DNA of 24,610 nucleotides from an uncultured Geobacteraceae bacterium (GTDB lineage Bacteria > Desulfobacterota > Desulfuromonadia > Desulfuromonadales > Geopsychrobacteraceae), in assembly GCA_937958075.1 (NCBI GenBank), contig CALFFB010000084.1:1-24610 (forward strand), in the 5' to 3' direction. The translations under genes were made by a program, and so were the position numbers. This document shows positions 6,349-15,613 of the stretch, piece after piece; the stretch's first letter is position 1, and each line of letters starts with the position of its first letter. The notes below the pieces were generated by a model. It had not been told where the DNA came from. It did no database searches and saw only the letters and a program-made list of their open reading frames with translations.

Positions 6349-8937
6349 CTAGCCGCCGAAGCAGACCAGCTCCTGGGAGACGATGTCCGCCATCAGATGC
6401 ACCCTGGCGTCGGCCAGGCGGCAGACCTTGACCACCGGCTTGTAACGGCTGCAGGAGGGGATCAGGCCATCCAGGGCATTGGGGCGGTTGTTAAGCCAGG
6501 ACAGGTTGAGGGTACAATCCTTGTGCTCGGGGAAAAGGGCCAGATAGAAGATGTCGGCCTCGACCAGATCCTGGAAAAAGTGCGAGCCGAAAGAGAGTTC
6601 CGGCATCAGGCCGCCGGTGGGAAAAGCCACTTCCACCAGAGCGGTGAGATTATTGATTTCGGAGAAGGAGATGGGCACCCCCAGGGACGGGGTGCTGGTC
6701 CCCCAGCGGCCGGGACCGATGAGCATGGTCCGCCCCTGATCCCGGTTGGCGATGCGCTTGTTCAGACGCCCGATCAGCCGGGCGATTTCATGCTTTTCGC
6801 CCAGGGGAAGACGCAGATATTCTGACGGCTCGATCCAGATAATCCAGTCCAGGGCGTGGGAGATATTGCCGCCCATAAAATTGCCCTGGGAACGGAAAAA
6901 CAGTTTCTCTTCAGGCACATCCTGCGGAATCTCCAGGGTTTTGTCGGCCCCCCGGGTCTGCAGGGGACGACACTGAACGACATCGACCTTCACCGCCCGC
7001 TCGGCGGTAAAGTTGGCGGTAAATTCCACATCAACCGGATAGCCATAGGCGCTTTCGATGGTTTTCAACAGACGCTGCATCAGCCTGGTGAAATCGGTTT
7101 TTTCGAGAAACTCGTCAAAGGTCAGCATCCACACGTTATTGACCTTGCGCCCCCGCTCCTCAAGGAGCTTGATGGTGTCATAGTCACGGATGGCGTAGGT
7201 CTCCCAGGGGATACCGATATCCTCCTGGGCCAGCTTGTAGAGGGACACCGTCTGCAGGCAGTTTTCGTTGACGTTGAGGAGGTCGACATCGCGCTGGGAG
7301 AATTTGCGCACATCCTCGAACCCCTTGTGCTGACGCTTGGCCGGCGCATCCAGGGCGACAACCCGCGGATAGTCGATCTCCGAGCGATCCACGGCGCGGG
7401 TGCCCATGCCGATGACCAGCCGCAGCATACCCGCCTTCGGGTCCATCCCCTTGTCCCAGACGAAGGTATTGTAGGAAACGGCGACCCCGGCCAGCTCCGG
7501 CAGGTAATAATGCTTCCGGTAAGACCCTGATACGCGCTGGATCAGCAGGGCCATCTGCTCATCCTTCTGGTCCAGCCCGCGCTGCAGGCGGTAGCTCAGG
7601 GCGTCTTCGCTCATGGCGCTGGCAAAGATCTTGCGGATGGCGTTTTCCAGCTCCGCCAGCCGTTCTTCCGGACTGCCCTGATTGACACAGAAATAACTGT
7701 CGTACTTGCCGGCGAAGGCGTTGCCGAAGCCGTCTTCAAGCAGGGAGCTGGAGCGCACGATGATGGGGTACTGGCCGAAATATTCGAGCATCTGCTGAAA
7801 CTCTTCACGAATTTCCGGCGGGAAGGTCCCCTCCAGCATCGCTTCGCGCAGCTGGGCGGCAACGGCGAAGTAGCCGTCCTGCGTCTTCTGCTGCATGAAC
7901 AGCTTCCACAGCCCGTTATGCACGATAAAGGAATAATAGACATTGGAACCGACATAGTAGGAATCGTGCTTTTCCAGATGCTGATCCCAGTCGAACTCTT
8001 CGTCACGGCGCAGGATATTATGCGCCAGCAGCATGCCCAGGGCCTTGCCGCCGATAAATCCGGTGCCGATGATCCGTGCCTTGATCTCCAGCAGGTCGGC
8101 CAGGGTAAAGGTGTCCTGCGCCAGCTTCAGCATGCGCTCTTCCCGCGCCAGCATGTGGCGACAGATATGCCGCACCATCTGGGCGCGTTCGGCACCGGCG
8201 GCGCTCTCCCGGCACAGGTCCTCCGCTTCGATGAACAGGCGATGCCAGTGATCGAGCTGGCGGCGGCCGCTGTTGCTGGTGCGCTCGGCCAGCGACTTGT
8301 AGAGGCGGGTCGATTCAAAGCTGTTGGTCAGGGGGATGAAGCGCTCGCCGATTTTGTGATGGGGCAGAAACATGGTGGGCGAGCGCCGCTGCCAGACCTT
8401 GAGGGGCTGGATGTGAAAATGATCCTCGTGGCTGAAGACATCGATGAGCACCTGGGTCGTGTCGCGGATCTGCTCCACCGTGCGGAAGGCGTGGCGGCTG
8501 CGGATGAGGGCGAAATAGGCGATGGTATCGAGCTCGAACAGATAGGGGCAGGTCACCCGGAAAAAGTTGCCGACCATGTGGTCCGTCGCCCAGGCGGACA
8601 GCAGCTCCGACAGGCAGTCAAACACATAGAAGGCGCCCTTGCCCTGCTCGGTGGCAATGCGGTAGACACTGCTGGCGAAGGACTCGAATCCCTCCTTGGG
8701 ATCGAGGACATGCACCCTGATCTGCGGCGACTCCCCCAGCAGCGGCAGATGATCACCAAAACGCATATAGTTGATCTGCCGGCCATCGCGCAGAGCCTGG
8801 TCGACAAAGGGCTGCACAAAATAGCGATAGTCCTCAATGGTCTCGACCTTGAGCACGACATTGTCACCAATGCGCAATCCGTCAAGAATGTTATCCAGTT
8901 CAGCGTAACCCGTTGAAACCCGTCGTGACTCCTCCAT
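6349..8937 (-). CDS. Orphan PEP-synthase/PPDK-type ATP-grasp protein with KaiC-like N-terminus
   Basis: This 862-residue protein carries the pyruvate-phosphate-dikinase nucleotide-binding (PPDK_N, ATP-grasp) domain at about 290-665. Signs are GFIGGKALGM (294-303), IVRSSSLLEDGFGNAFAGKY (393-412), DVEFTANF near 636 and the VVQCRPLQTR strand near 653-662. Residues 1-190 resemble a RecA/KaiC fold (GYAELDNILDGL) but have no Walker A lysine. A C-terminal region of about 180 residues contains GPGRWGTSTPSLGVPISFSE and follows the ATP-grasp domain. There is no phosphohistidine swivel domain and no PEP-utilising barrel, so it cannot be a complete PEP synthase or PPDK. It may phosphorylate or bind an unknown partner. 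I chose the ATG at 8937 because AAAGGAG lies 6 nt upstream; the TTG at 8967 has none. Confidence 0.85.
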   Translation of the reverse strand: MEESRRVSTGYAELDNILDGLRIGDNVVLKVETIEDYRYFVQPFVDQALRDGRQINYMRFGDHLPLLGESPQIRVHVLDPKEGFESFASSVYRIATEQGKGAFYVFDCLSELLSAWATDHMVGNFFRVTCPYLFELDTIAYFALIRSRHAFRTVEQIRDTTQVLIDVFSHEDHFHIQPLKVWQRRSPTMFLPHHKIGERFIPLTNSFESTRLYKSLAERTSNSGRRQLDHWHRLFIEAEDLCRESAAGAERAQMVRHICRHMLAREERMLKLAQDTFTLADLLEIKARIIGTGFIGGKALGMLLAHNILRRDEEFDWDQHLEKHDSYYVGSNVYYSFIVHNGLWKLFMQQKTQDGYFAVAAQLREAMLEGTFPPEIREEFQQMLEYFGQYPIIVRSSSLLEDGFGNAFAGKYDSYFCVNQGSPEERLAELENAIRKIFASAMSEDALSYRLQRGLDQKDEQMALLIQRVSGSYRKHYYLPELAGVAVSYNTFVWDKGMDPKAGMLRLVIGMGTRAVDRSEIDYPRVVALDAPAKRQHKGFEDVRKFSQRDVDLLNVNENCLQTVSLYKLAQEDIGIPWETYAIRDYDTIKLLEERGRKVNNVWMLTFDEFLEKTDFTRLMQRLLKTIESAYGYPVDVEFTANFTAERAVKVDVVQCRPLQTRGADKTLEIPQDVPEEKLFFRSQGNFMGGNISHALDWIIWIEPSEYLRLPLGEKHEIARLIGRLNKRIANRDQGRTMLIGPGRWGTSTPSLGVPISFSEINNLTALVEVAFPTGGLMPELSFGSHFFQDLVEADIFYLALFPEHKDCTLNLSWLNNRPNALDGLIPSCSRYKPVVKVCRLADARVHLMADIVSQELVCFGG

Positions 8938-8943
8938 GACCTG

Positions 8944-8950
8944 CTCCTTT
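8944..8950 (-). promoter_or_regulatory. Ribosome binding site fixing the start at 8937
   Basis: On the minus strand AAAGGAG sits 6 nt before the ATG at 8937-8935. This favours an 862-residue product over the 872-residue product that would begin at the TTG at 8967. Confidence 0.8.
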
Positions 8951-9017
8951 GAATTCACCGATGGCAAATGATCAAATCTTCATCATCCCTGATGCGGGAC
9001 AAAATCAAGTGCCGATT

Positions 9018-9026
9018 TTTATAGCA
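9018..9026 (-). promoter_or_regulatory. Possible extended -10 promoter for the ATP-grasp gene
   Basis: The minus strand reads TGCTATAAA, an extended -10 (TGnTATAAT-like). No good -35 hexamer lies 17 nt upstream. It would give a leader of about 75 nt. Confidence 0.35.
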
Positions 9027-9071
9027 CAACCCGGATGATGATGCGTAGGAATTCATGGATGTGCGCCCTGT

Positions 9072-9101
9072 TTGACGCTGCACGGTTTTTGCAATTACTG
9101 T
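9072..9101 (+). promoter_or_regulatory. Weak promoter candidates upstream of gltB
   Basis: Two overlapping possibilities are visible. TTGACG (9072-9077) could be a -35 with TACTGT (9096-9101) as a poor -10 at 18 nt. Alternatively, TGCACGGTTTTTGCA (9079-9093) resembles a sigma-54 site with the correct 10-nt spacing, but the -24 GG is TG. Neither is convincing alone. Confidence 0.25.
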
Positions 9102-9218
9102 TTATTGTGTTACCCGGCACCGACCTGACCTGAGATTTGTTTGCTTTATCGCTCCACTCAAGGTTAATCTTCGGATGACATTTATCCCATTTTCCTGCTC
9201 TACGAAGGGTCAGCTTCT

Positions 9219-12200
9219 ATGAATCCTGCTGAAAAGTTTCGCGACAATTGCGGCTTCGGCCTGCTGGCACAGATCAATAATCAGCCCAGTCACCGTCTGC
9301 TTCAGGACGCCATCAAGGCCCTGAAAAGGATGATGCACCGGGGTGCCATCGCCGCCGACGGCAAAACCGGCGACGGCAGCGGCCTGCTGTGCTCTATGCC
9401 AACGGGATTTTTGCGCAAGGTCGCCGAAGAGCAGGGGGTCTCCCTGCCGGAACAGTTTGCCGTGGCCACCCTGTTTCTCACGGATGTCAAAAAGCAGCTG
9501 CCGATCTTTACCCGCAACTGCGAAAAAAACGACATCAGCCTGTTGTTCCACCGTCTTGTTCCCGTCAACACCGACGCCCTGGGGGAATACGCCCTGCGCA
9601 AGCTGCCGCAGATTGTCCAGGCTTTTGTCGTCCCCTCGGCCCTCATCGCCACCCGGCGCTTTGACGCCCTCCTCTACCTGACCCGCAAGGAACTGGAAGA
9701 CGCTTTTGCCGACAACCCCGATGTGTATATCGCCGGCTTCTCCCGGACCCTGCTCAGCTACAAGGGACTGGTGATGCCGACCTACATCGAGACCCTGTTC
9801 CCGGATCTGGTCGATCCGGATTTTGAGGTCTCCTTTGCCCTGTTCCACCAGCGCTTTTCCACCAACACCCTGCCCCAGTGGAAGCTGGCGCAGCCCCTGC
9901 GCGTCATCGCCCACAACGGGGAAATCAACTCCATTCAGGGTAACCGCTTCAAGGCCCGTTACAAGTTCACCGACGCCAGAAGCTCGATCTTTTCCGAGGA
10001 TGAACTGACGCGCATCCTGCCCCTGCTCCTCGAAGAGGGGGTCAGCGACAGCGCCAGCCTCGACAACATGCTCGAATTCATGCTCGCCAATGGCGTTGAC
10101 TTCTTCAAGGCGATCCGCTCCCTGGTGCCGCCGGCGCGGCACAACGTCGCCAACATGCCGGCCAAGCTGCGCGCCTTTTATGAGTATTCCTCCGCCGCCT
10201 ACGAGCCCTGGGACGGCCCGGCGGCCATCAGCCTGACCGATGGTCGCTATATCGGCTGTGTCCTCGACCGCAACGGCCTGCGTCCGGCCAAATACATCAT
10301 CACCACCGACGACCGGCTGCTTATCAGCAGCGAGTACGGCGTCATCGACACCCCGCCGGAACAGATACGCGAGCGCGGCCGGCTGCAGAGCGGCCAGATG
10401 ATCGCCGCTGACTTGAAGGCGGGGAAAATCTTCTATACCCGCGACATCGACCGCTACCTGATGCGGTCCCAGCCCTACAATCAGTGGCTGACGGATCACA
10501 CCTTCTATCTGCAGGAGTTTATCGACCGGCAGTTCAACGACAATCGCGACTATCATCATGAGGATCTGGAAACGGCCCAGCGCTATCACAACATCACCTC
10601 GGAGGTGGTGGACCTGGTCATCCGGCCGATGATGGCCGACGGCAAGGAACCTGTGGGCTCCATGGGGGATGACACCTCCCTGGCGGCCTTTTCCGATCAG
10701 CAGCGCAGCTTCAGTGATTATTTCAAACAGAAGTTCGCCCAGGTGACCAACCCGCCCATCGACCCCCTGCGCGAAAAAGCGGTGATGTCGACGACCATCG
10801 GCTTCGGCGGCATCGGCAACCCGCTGGTGGAAACCAAAGACCGCGCCATGCGCCTGAAGAGTGTCTCGCCCTTTTTGTCCTTTGAGATCTATCAGGCCCT
10901 GCTCTCCTTCGGTGACCCGAAACTGCCGCGCTTTGAGCCCTGCTACAAATATCGGGTCTTCACCACCGGCTTTCACGACGACCTCTACGCCTCTCTGCAG
11001 CGCCTGGCCACGGACATTCTCGACGCGGTCAGCAACGACGGTGTGCGCATCGTCATCCTTGATGACCGCATTCTCTCGGCGACGGAGAAACCGATCCCCA
11101 TGGCCCTGGTTGTCGGTTTTATCAACCGGCAGCTGCTCAAGACCCGGCTGCGCCAGCATGTCTCCCTGGTGGCTGTCACCGGCGAGGTCACCGACCCCCA
11201 TGACGCGGCCGTGCTCATCGGCTACGGCGCCATTGCCATCTACCCCTGGCTGCTCTACGCCAGCGTCGTGCAGCTGGGCGAGAAACGTGAGCAGACCGCC
11301 AAGGAACAGCGCCAGTCCCTGCAGAACGTCTACGAGGCACTGAACAAGGGGATCCTCAAGATCATGTCGAAAATGGGGATCAGCACCGTTTCCAGCTATC
11401 GCAACGCCGCCCTCTTCGACATTATCGGCCTGGCCCGGGAAGTGACGGACGCCTGTTTCAGAGGCTCGGCCTGCCTGTTGCCGGGGCTCGATTTCAGCGA
11501 CATCGAGGAACGCCTCACCAGGGTCCACCGCAAGGTGTTCTGCCAGAGCTACATGCAGCCCGTCTATCCCCTGGCTGTCGGCGGCTACTACCGCGACAAT
11601 CCCGGCTTTGAGTATCACGATTTCAATTCCTGGCACGTGACCCAGATGCACCGCTTTGCCGAACACCGAACCCGCGAAGAGTACCTGAAGTTCCGCAACA
11701 TGATGGACGGCCGCGGTATCAAGTACGTGCGTGATGCTCTTGGCTTTAAAAGCCCCAATTCGCCCCTGCCCATCGAGCAGGTCGAGCCGGTCAGCGCCAT
11801 TACCCGGCGCTTCGACTCAGCGGCCATGTCCCTGGGCGCCCTGTCGCCGGAAGCCCACGAGGCCCTGGCCGAAGCCCTGAACCGCCTCGGCGGCCGTTCC
11901 AACAGCGGCGAGGGGGGGGAAGACGCCACCCGTTTTGATACGCCGCGCAACAGCAGGATCAAACAGGTCGCCTCCGGCCGCTTCGGCGTCACCCCCGGCT
12001 ATCTGCGCAGCGCCGAGGAGATCCAGATCAAGCTGGCCCAGGGCGCCAAGCCGGGGGAAGGCGGGCAGCTGCCGGGGGAGAAGGTGACCCCCCTGATCGC
12101 CCGTCTGCGCTTCACCATTCCCGGTGTTACCCTGATTTCGCCACCGCCCCATCACGATATCTACTCCATCGAGGATCTCGCCCAGCTGATTTTCGATCTG

Positions 12201-13643
12201 AAGCAGGTCAACCCCCTGGCCAAAATCAGCGTCAAACTGGTCTCCACCGAAGGGGTCGGCACCATCGCCGCCGGGGTGGCCAAGGCCTACGCCGACAAGA
12301 TCACCATCTCCGGCCATGACGGCGGTACCGGCGCCGCCCCCCTGACCTCCATCAAGCACGCCGGCAATCCCTGGGAGCTGGGCCTGAGTGAAGCCCACCT
12401 GAGCCTGAAGGCCAACAACCTGCGCCAGCTGGTGACCCTGCAGACGGACGGTGGACTCAAGGTCGGGCGCGACGTGGTCAAGGCCGCCATGCTCGGCGCC
12501 GAGAGTTTCGGCTTCGGCACGCCGCTGCTGGTGCTCCTCGGCTGCAAGCTGCTGCGGGTCTGCCACCTGAACCGCTGTACTGTCGGTATCGCCACCCAGG
12601 ATGAAAACCTGCGTGCCCACTATATCGGCACCGTCGACAAGGTGATCAGCTACCTGGAAAATGTCGCCGAAGATGTACGGGAAATCCTCGCCGCCCTGGG
12701 TTTCCGTACCCTTGATGAAATCATCGGCCGGGTGGATCTGCTGGAGAAAATCGATTCCCCCCTGGTGCAGAAGTTTGATTTTTCCGAGGTCCTGCAGCAG
12801 GTCGAGGGTGCCAATATCGGCAGCCGCGACAATCCCCCCTTTGACGATAACGCCTTTGAAAAGGAGCTGCTCAAGGAAATCTATCCGGTCATCAAGAATC
12901 CGCAGATGGAGATGGTCGCCGAACGTACCATCCGCAACACCAACCGCAGTTTCGGCAGCCTCATCAGCGGCGAAATCGCCCGCTTCTATGGTGACACCGG
13001 CCTGCCGAAAGACGCTTTGACCCTCAAGCTCAACGGCGTCGCCGGCCAGTCCTTCGGCGCCTTTCTGTCGGAAGGCATGACCCTGCTGCTGGACGGTGTC
13101 GCCAACGACTATGTCGGCAAAGGCATGCACGGCGGCCGTATCATCATCACTCCCCCCATCTATCAGTCCTATTCCTCGGCCGTCGGCAACACCTGCCTCT
13201 ACGGCGCCACCGGCGGCAAGCTGTTCATTGCCGGGGCCGCGGGCGAACGCTTTGCCGTGCGCAACTCCGGCGCCCTGGCCGTGGTCGAGGGCACCGGCGA
13301 CCATGCCTGCGAGTACATGACCGGCGGCACGGTGGTGGTTCTCGGGGAAACGGGCATCAATTTCGGCGCCGGCATGACCGGCGGCGCCGCCTTTGTCTAT
13401 GACCGCAACAAAAACTTTATCGACCGCCTCAACCAGCAGCTGGTCATCGCCCGACGCATCGACGTCGATGACGACAATGAGGGCAAACTCTATCTGAAGA
13501 GTATCCTCAACAGCTATTTCAACCGCACCGCCAGCCCCAGGGCCCGACAGATTCTGGCGGATTTCCGCGAGGAGCTGGCCTATTTCTGGATGGTGACACC
13601 CAAGGACATGAAAGCACCGCTCAACCCGAAAGAAGGGGACTGA
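9219..13643 (+). CDS. gltB: Glutamate synthase (GOGAT), large subunit
   Basis: This 1474-residue subunit hydrolyses glutamine and transfers the ammonia to 2-oxoglutarate, forming two glutamates. The class-II amidotransferase domain starts at C11 (NCGFG), implying a propeptide of only 10 residues. The domain continues with MMHRGAIAADGKTGDGSGLL and FHQRFSTNTLPQW. The FMN-binding synthase domain contains GVTPGYLRSAEEIQIKLAQG and SGHDGGTGAAPL. The 3Fe-4S cysteines are C1109, C1115 and C1120 (CKLLRVC-HLNRC). A C-terminal GXGXG beta-helix domain (repeated GG-rich turns) follows. The length is close to the usual bacterial alpha subunit (about 1480-1520). The ATG at 9219 is preceded by AAGGG. The stop is 1 nt before gltD, so the two are co-translated. 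Confidence 0.97.
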   Translation: MNPAEKFRDNCGFGLLAQINNQPSHRLLQDAIKALKRMMHRGAIAADGKTGDGSGLLCSMPTGFLRKVAEEQGVSLPEQFAVATLFLTDVKKQLPIFTRNCEKNDISLLFHRLVPVNTDALGEYALRKLPQIVQAFVVPSALIATRRFDALLYLTRKELEDAFADNPDVYIAGFSRTLLSYKGLVMPTYIETLFPDLVDPDFEVSFALFHQRFSTNTLPQWKLAQPLRVIAHNGEINSIQGNRFKARYKFTDARSSIFSEDELTRILPLLLEEGVSDSASLDNMLEFMLANGVDFFKAIRSLVPPARHNVANMPAKLRAFYEYSSAAYEPWDGPAAISLTDGRYIGCVLDRNGLRPAKYIITTDDRLLISSEYGVIDTPPEQIRERGRLQSGQMIAADLKAGKIFYTRDIDRYLMRSQPYNQWLTDHTFYLQEFIDRQFNDNRDYHHEDLETAQRYHNITSEVVDLVIRPMMADGKEPVGSMGDDTSLAAFSDQQRSFSDYFKQKFAQVTNPPIDPLREKAVMSTTIGFGGIGNPLVETKDRAMRLKSVSPFLSFEIYQALLSFGDPKLPRFEPCYKYRVFTTGFHDDLYASLQRLATDILDAVSNDGVRIVILDDRILSATEKPIPMALVVGFINRQLLKTRLRQHVSLVAVTGEVTDPHDAAVLIGYGAIAIYPWLLYASVVQLGEKREQTAKEQRQSLQNVYEALNKGILKIMSKMGISTVSSYRNAALFDIIGLAREVTDACFRGSACLLPGLDFSDIEERLTRVHRKVFCQSYMQPVYPLAVGGYYRDNPGFEYHDFNSWHVTQMHRFAEHRTREEYLKFRNMMDGRGIKYVRDALGFKSPNSPLPIEQVEPVSAITRRFDSAAMSLGALSPEAHEALAEALNRLGGRSNSGEGGEDATRFDTPRNSRIKQVASGRFGVTPGYLRSAEEIQIKLAQGAKPGEGGQLPGEKVTPLIARLRFTIPGVTLISPPPHHDIYSIEDLAQLIFDLKQVNPLAKISVKLVSTEGVGTIAAGVAKAYADKITISGHDGGTGAAPLTSIKHAGNPWELGLSEAHLSLKANNLRQLVTLQTDGGLKVGRDVVKAAMLGAESFGFGTPLLVLLGCKLLRVCHLNRCTVGIATQDENLRAHYIGTVDKVISYLENVAEDVREILAALGFRTLDEIIGRVDLLEKIDSPLVQKFDFSEVLQQVEGANIGSRDNPPFDDNAFEKELLKEIYPVIKNPQMEMVAERTIRNTNRSFGSLISGEIARFYGDTGLPKDALTLKLNGVAGQSFGAFLSEGMTLLLDGVANDYVGKGMHGGRIIITPPIYQSYSSAVGNTCLYGATGGKLFIAGAAGERFAVRNSGALAVVEGTGDHACEYMTGGTVVVLGETGINFGAGMTGGAAFVYDRNKNFIDRLNQQLVIARRIDVDDDNEGKLYLKSILNSYFNRTASPRARQILADFREELAYFWMVTPKDMKAPLNPKEGD

Positions 13644-13644
13644 T

Positions 13645-15030
13645 ATGCAGAGCTTTACCGAAACCAGCCGCCACGAGCCGGAAAAAGCGGAGGCTCCCCA
13701 GCGACTGCTCAACTTTGACGAGATCTACAGCTTCTTCAATAATCGGGCGGTGCGCAAACAGGCCCAGCGTTGCGTACAGTGCGGCGATCCCTTCTGCACC
13801 ACTATCGGCTGCCCCCTGCACAACTATATCCCCCAATGGCTGGAGGCCATCGCCGACCGGGATCTGCAGCGCGCTTTTCAGCTCTCCAACGAAAGCTCCC
13901 CCTTTCCGGAAATCCTCGGGCGCATCTGCCCCCAGGAGCATCTCTGTGAAGGAGCCTGCACCCTGGATGACGGCTATGGTGCCATTACCATCGGCGCCAT
14001 CGAGGCCTCCATCACCGACCTCGCTTTTGAAGCCGGCATGACCCTGCCCTTTCCCGGCATCCGCCACAATCATTCCGTTGCCGTCATCGGCTCGGGCCCG
14101 GCGGGAATGTCCTGCGCCCACTTTCTGCTGCGCGCCGGTATCCGGGTCGAGATGTACGAACGCGCCCAACGCCCCGGCGGCCTGCTGACCTACGGGATTC
14201 CCGGTTTCAAGCTCAACAAGCAGATTGTCAGCCGCCGCTTTGAGATGTTGCAACAGGCAGGGCTGACCTTGCACCTGGGGCAGGATGTCGGCCGCGATAT
14301 CACCCTGGATGCGTTGCTCGACCGTCATGACCTGGTGTTTACCGGCATCGGCGCGACCCGGGGACGGCTGGCCGGCATCAAGGGAGAAGATATGCCGGAG
14401 GTGCTGCCGGCCATGGCTTACCTGACGGAAAAACAAAAGCAGTTGTTCGGCAAACAGGCCGACCCGCGCTACACCATGCAGGACAAACGGGTTGTGGTCA
14501 TCGGCGGCGGGGACACGGCCATGGATTGCCTGCGCACCGCCATGCGCGACGGCGCGGCGGATGTCACCTGTCTGTATCGCCGGGACGAAGCCAACATGCC
14601 GGGCAGCCACAAGGAGTTCATGAACGCCCTGGAAGAGGGGGTTCATTTCAATTTCAACGTCAGCCCCCGTGAAATCCGCCGTGAAGCCAGCAATCTGCTC
14701 TGTATCGAAGTGGAAAAAACGCAGATGGGGGAGCGTGCCGCCGATGGCCGCCAAAGCGTCGAGATCATTCCGGACAGCGCTCACTGTATCCCGGCGGACA
14801 AGGTCATCATGGCTCTGGGTTTCGATGTCGAGGAACAGCCCTTTCTCGCCGAGGCGAAGATCGCCCGCAACCGCTGGCGGCAGATCGAGATCGATGCGGC
14901 GTCCGGAGCCACCAGCCATCCACAGATCTATGCCGGTGGTGATTGTCAGCGGGGTGCCGATCTGGTGGTGACGGCGGCGGCCGACGGGCGCCGGGCAGCC
15001 CTGGCGATGATGGCGAGACTCCTCGGCTGA
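13645..15030 (+). CDS. gltD: Glutamate synthase, small (NADPH) subunit
   Basis: This 461-residue flavoprotein takes electrons from NADPH and passes them through FAD and 4Fe-4S clusters to the GltB FMN. N-terminal cysteines for the clusters are C43, C46, C51, C56 and C95, C101, C105. The FAD-binding motif GSGPAG is at 149-154 and the NADPH-binding motif GGGDTA at 287-292. A C-terminal YAGGDCQRGADLVVTAAADG closes the FAD site. The length matches the usual beta subunit (about 470). It starts 1 nt after the gltB stop, with AAGGGG just upstream. The following 88-nt gap has a weak hairpin but no T-tract, so some read-through into the Mrp operon is possible. Confidence 0.96.
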   Translation: MQSFTETSRHEPEKAEAPQRLLNFDEIYSFFNNRAVRKQAQRCVQCGDPFCTTIGCPLHNYIPQWLEAIADRDLQRAFQLSNESSPFPEILGRICPQEHLCEGACTLDDGYGAITIGAIEASITDLAFEAGMTLPFPGIRHNHSVAVIGSGPAGMSCAHFLLRAGIRVEMYERAQRPGGLLTYGIPGFKLNKQIVSRRFEMLQQAGLTLHLGQDVGRDITLDALLDRHDLVFTGIGATRGRLAGIKGEDMPEVLPAMAYLTEKQKQLFGKQADPRYTMQDKRVVVIGGGDTAMDCLRTAMRDGAADVTCLYRRDEANMPGSHKEFMNALEEGVHFNFNVSPREIRREASNLLCIEVEKTQMGERAADGRQSVEIIPDSAHCIPADKVIMALGFDVEEQPFLAEAKIARNRWRQIEIDAASGATSHPQIYAGGDCQRGADLVVTAAADGRRAALAMMARLLG

Positions 15031-15104
15031 ATGAGCGGCCGCGCTGCCGACCTTGTCGTTTACCGGCAGTTCGCGGACTGAACTGGAAACCATCCACTTT
15101 CCGC

Positions 15105-15110
15105 AAAGGA
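15105..15110 (+). promoter_or_regulatory. Ribosome binding site fixing the MrpE start at 15119
   Basis: AAAGGA lies 8 nt before the ATG at 15119. An upstream in-frame TTG at 15053 would add a polar 22-residue tail with no ribosome site. Confidence 0.7.
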
Positions 15111-15118
15111 TTATCGAG

Positions 15119-15613
15119 ATGCAACGCGGCGATATGTGGCGCCGGACAGCTCAACTGCTTGCAGCCTATCTCTTGCTGTGGTGGCTGCTGACCGGTGGCG
15201 ACCGGCATTCCTGGCTTGTTGGCGGCGTCACCGTCGGTCTCGCCCTGGCGGTAGCCCTGAGCCTGCCCGCGCCAGCGGCGGCCCTGCGCATTTCCCCTGT
15301 CGGCCTGCTGCTGTTTATTCCCTATTTTCTATGGCAATCGCTGCGCGGCGGCATCGATGTCGCACGCCGCGCCTATACGCCACGGTTGCCCCTGGATCCG
15401 GCCCTGATCCATTATCCCCTGCGCCTGCCGCCGGGCAGTGCCCGCATCTTTCTCCTCAATACGGTCAGCCTGCTGCCGGGCACCCTGTCCGCCGATGTCA
15501 GCGCCGACACCCTCTGCGTACACCTCCTCGACAAACAGCGTGACCCGGAGCTGACGCAGCTGGAGCAACGGGTGGCCGGTCTTTTCGCCATCAGCCTGCA
15601 GGAGAGACCATGA
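15119..15613 (+). CDS. mrpE: Mrp/Mnh-type antiporter subunit E
   Basis: This 164-residue membrane protein is the MrpE/MnhE (MbhA) subunit, first gene of the eight-gene antiporter operon. Two or three N-terminal helices occupy about residues 10-75 and a cytoplasmic domain follows. Family motifs are GGIDVARRAY, the YPLRLPPGSAR strand, NTVSLLPGTLS and the VHLLD strand. The length is typical (about 160). The start was chosen by its ribosome site. Its stop overlaps the next start in an ATGA. By homology it helps assemble the membrane complex and is not thought to form the ion path by itself. Confidence 0.92.
   Translation: MQRGDMWRRTAQLLAAYLLLWWLLTGGDRHSWLVGGVTVGLALAVALSLPAPAAALRISPVGLLLFIPYFLWQSLRGGIDVARRAYTPRLPLDPALIHYPLRLPPGSARIFLLNTVSLLPGTLSADVSADTLCVHLLDKQRDPELTQLEQRVAGLFAISLQERP

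Noticed and set aside
6349..8937. Full PEP synthase (ppsA) or pyruvate phosphate dikinase (ppdK)
   Set aside because: Only the nucleotide-binding domain is present. The phosphohistidine TSHxA-type motif and the PEP-binding barrel are missing.
9079..9093. A second sigma-54 promoter before gltB
   Set aside because: The spacing is right, but the nearly invariant -24 GG is TG. It is kept only as a low-confidence regulatory feature.
9210..11666. An 818-codon open frame antisense to gltB
   Set aside because: It lies fully over the strongly conserved gltB and has low-complexity Gly/Gln/Val/Asp-rich composition and no motif. This is the usual antisense effect of a high-GC coding frame.
11817..13712. 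A 631-codon antisense frame over the gltB C-terminus
   Set aside because: Same reason: no ribosome site, no domain, and complete overlap with a well-supported gene.
15044..15069. Hairpin CTGCCG / CGGCAG after gltD as a terminator
   Set aside because: It has only 6 bp with a 14-nt loop and no T-tract, so it is unlikely to terminate.
15031..15081. A 16-codon ORF starting with the ATG directly after the gltD stop
   Set aside because: There is no ribosome site, it is very short, and it has no conserved feature. It could be a leader peptide for the Mrp operon, but nothing in the sequence supports that.
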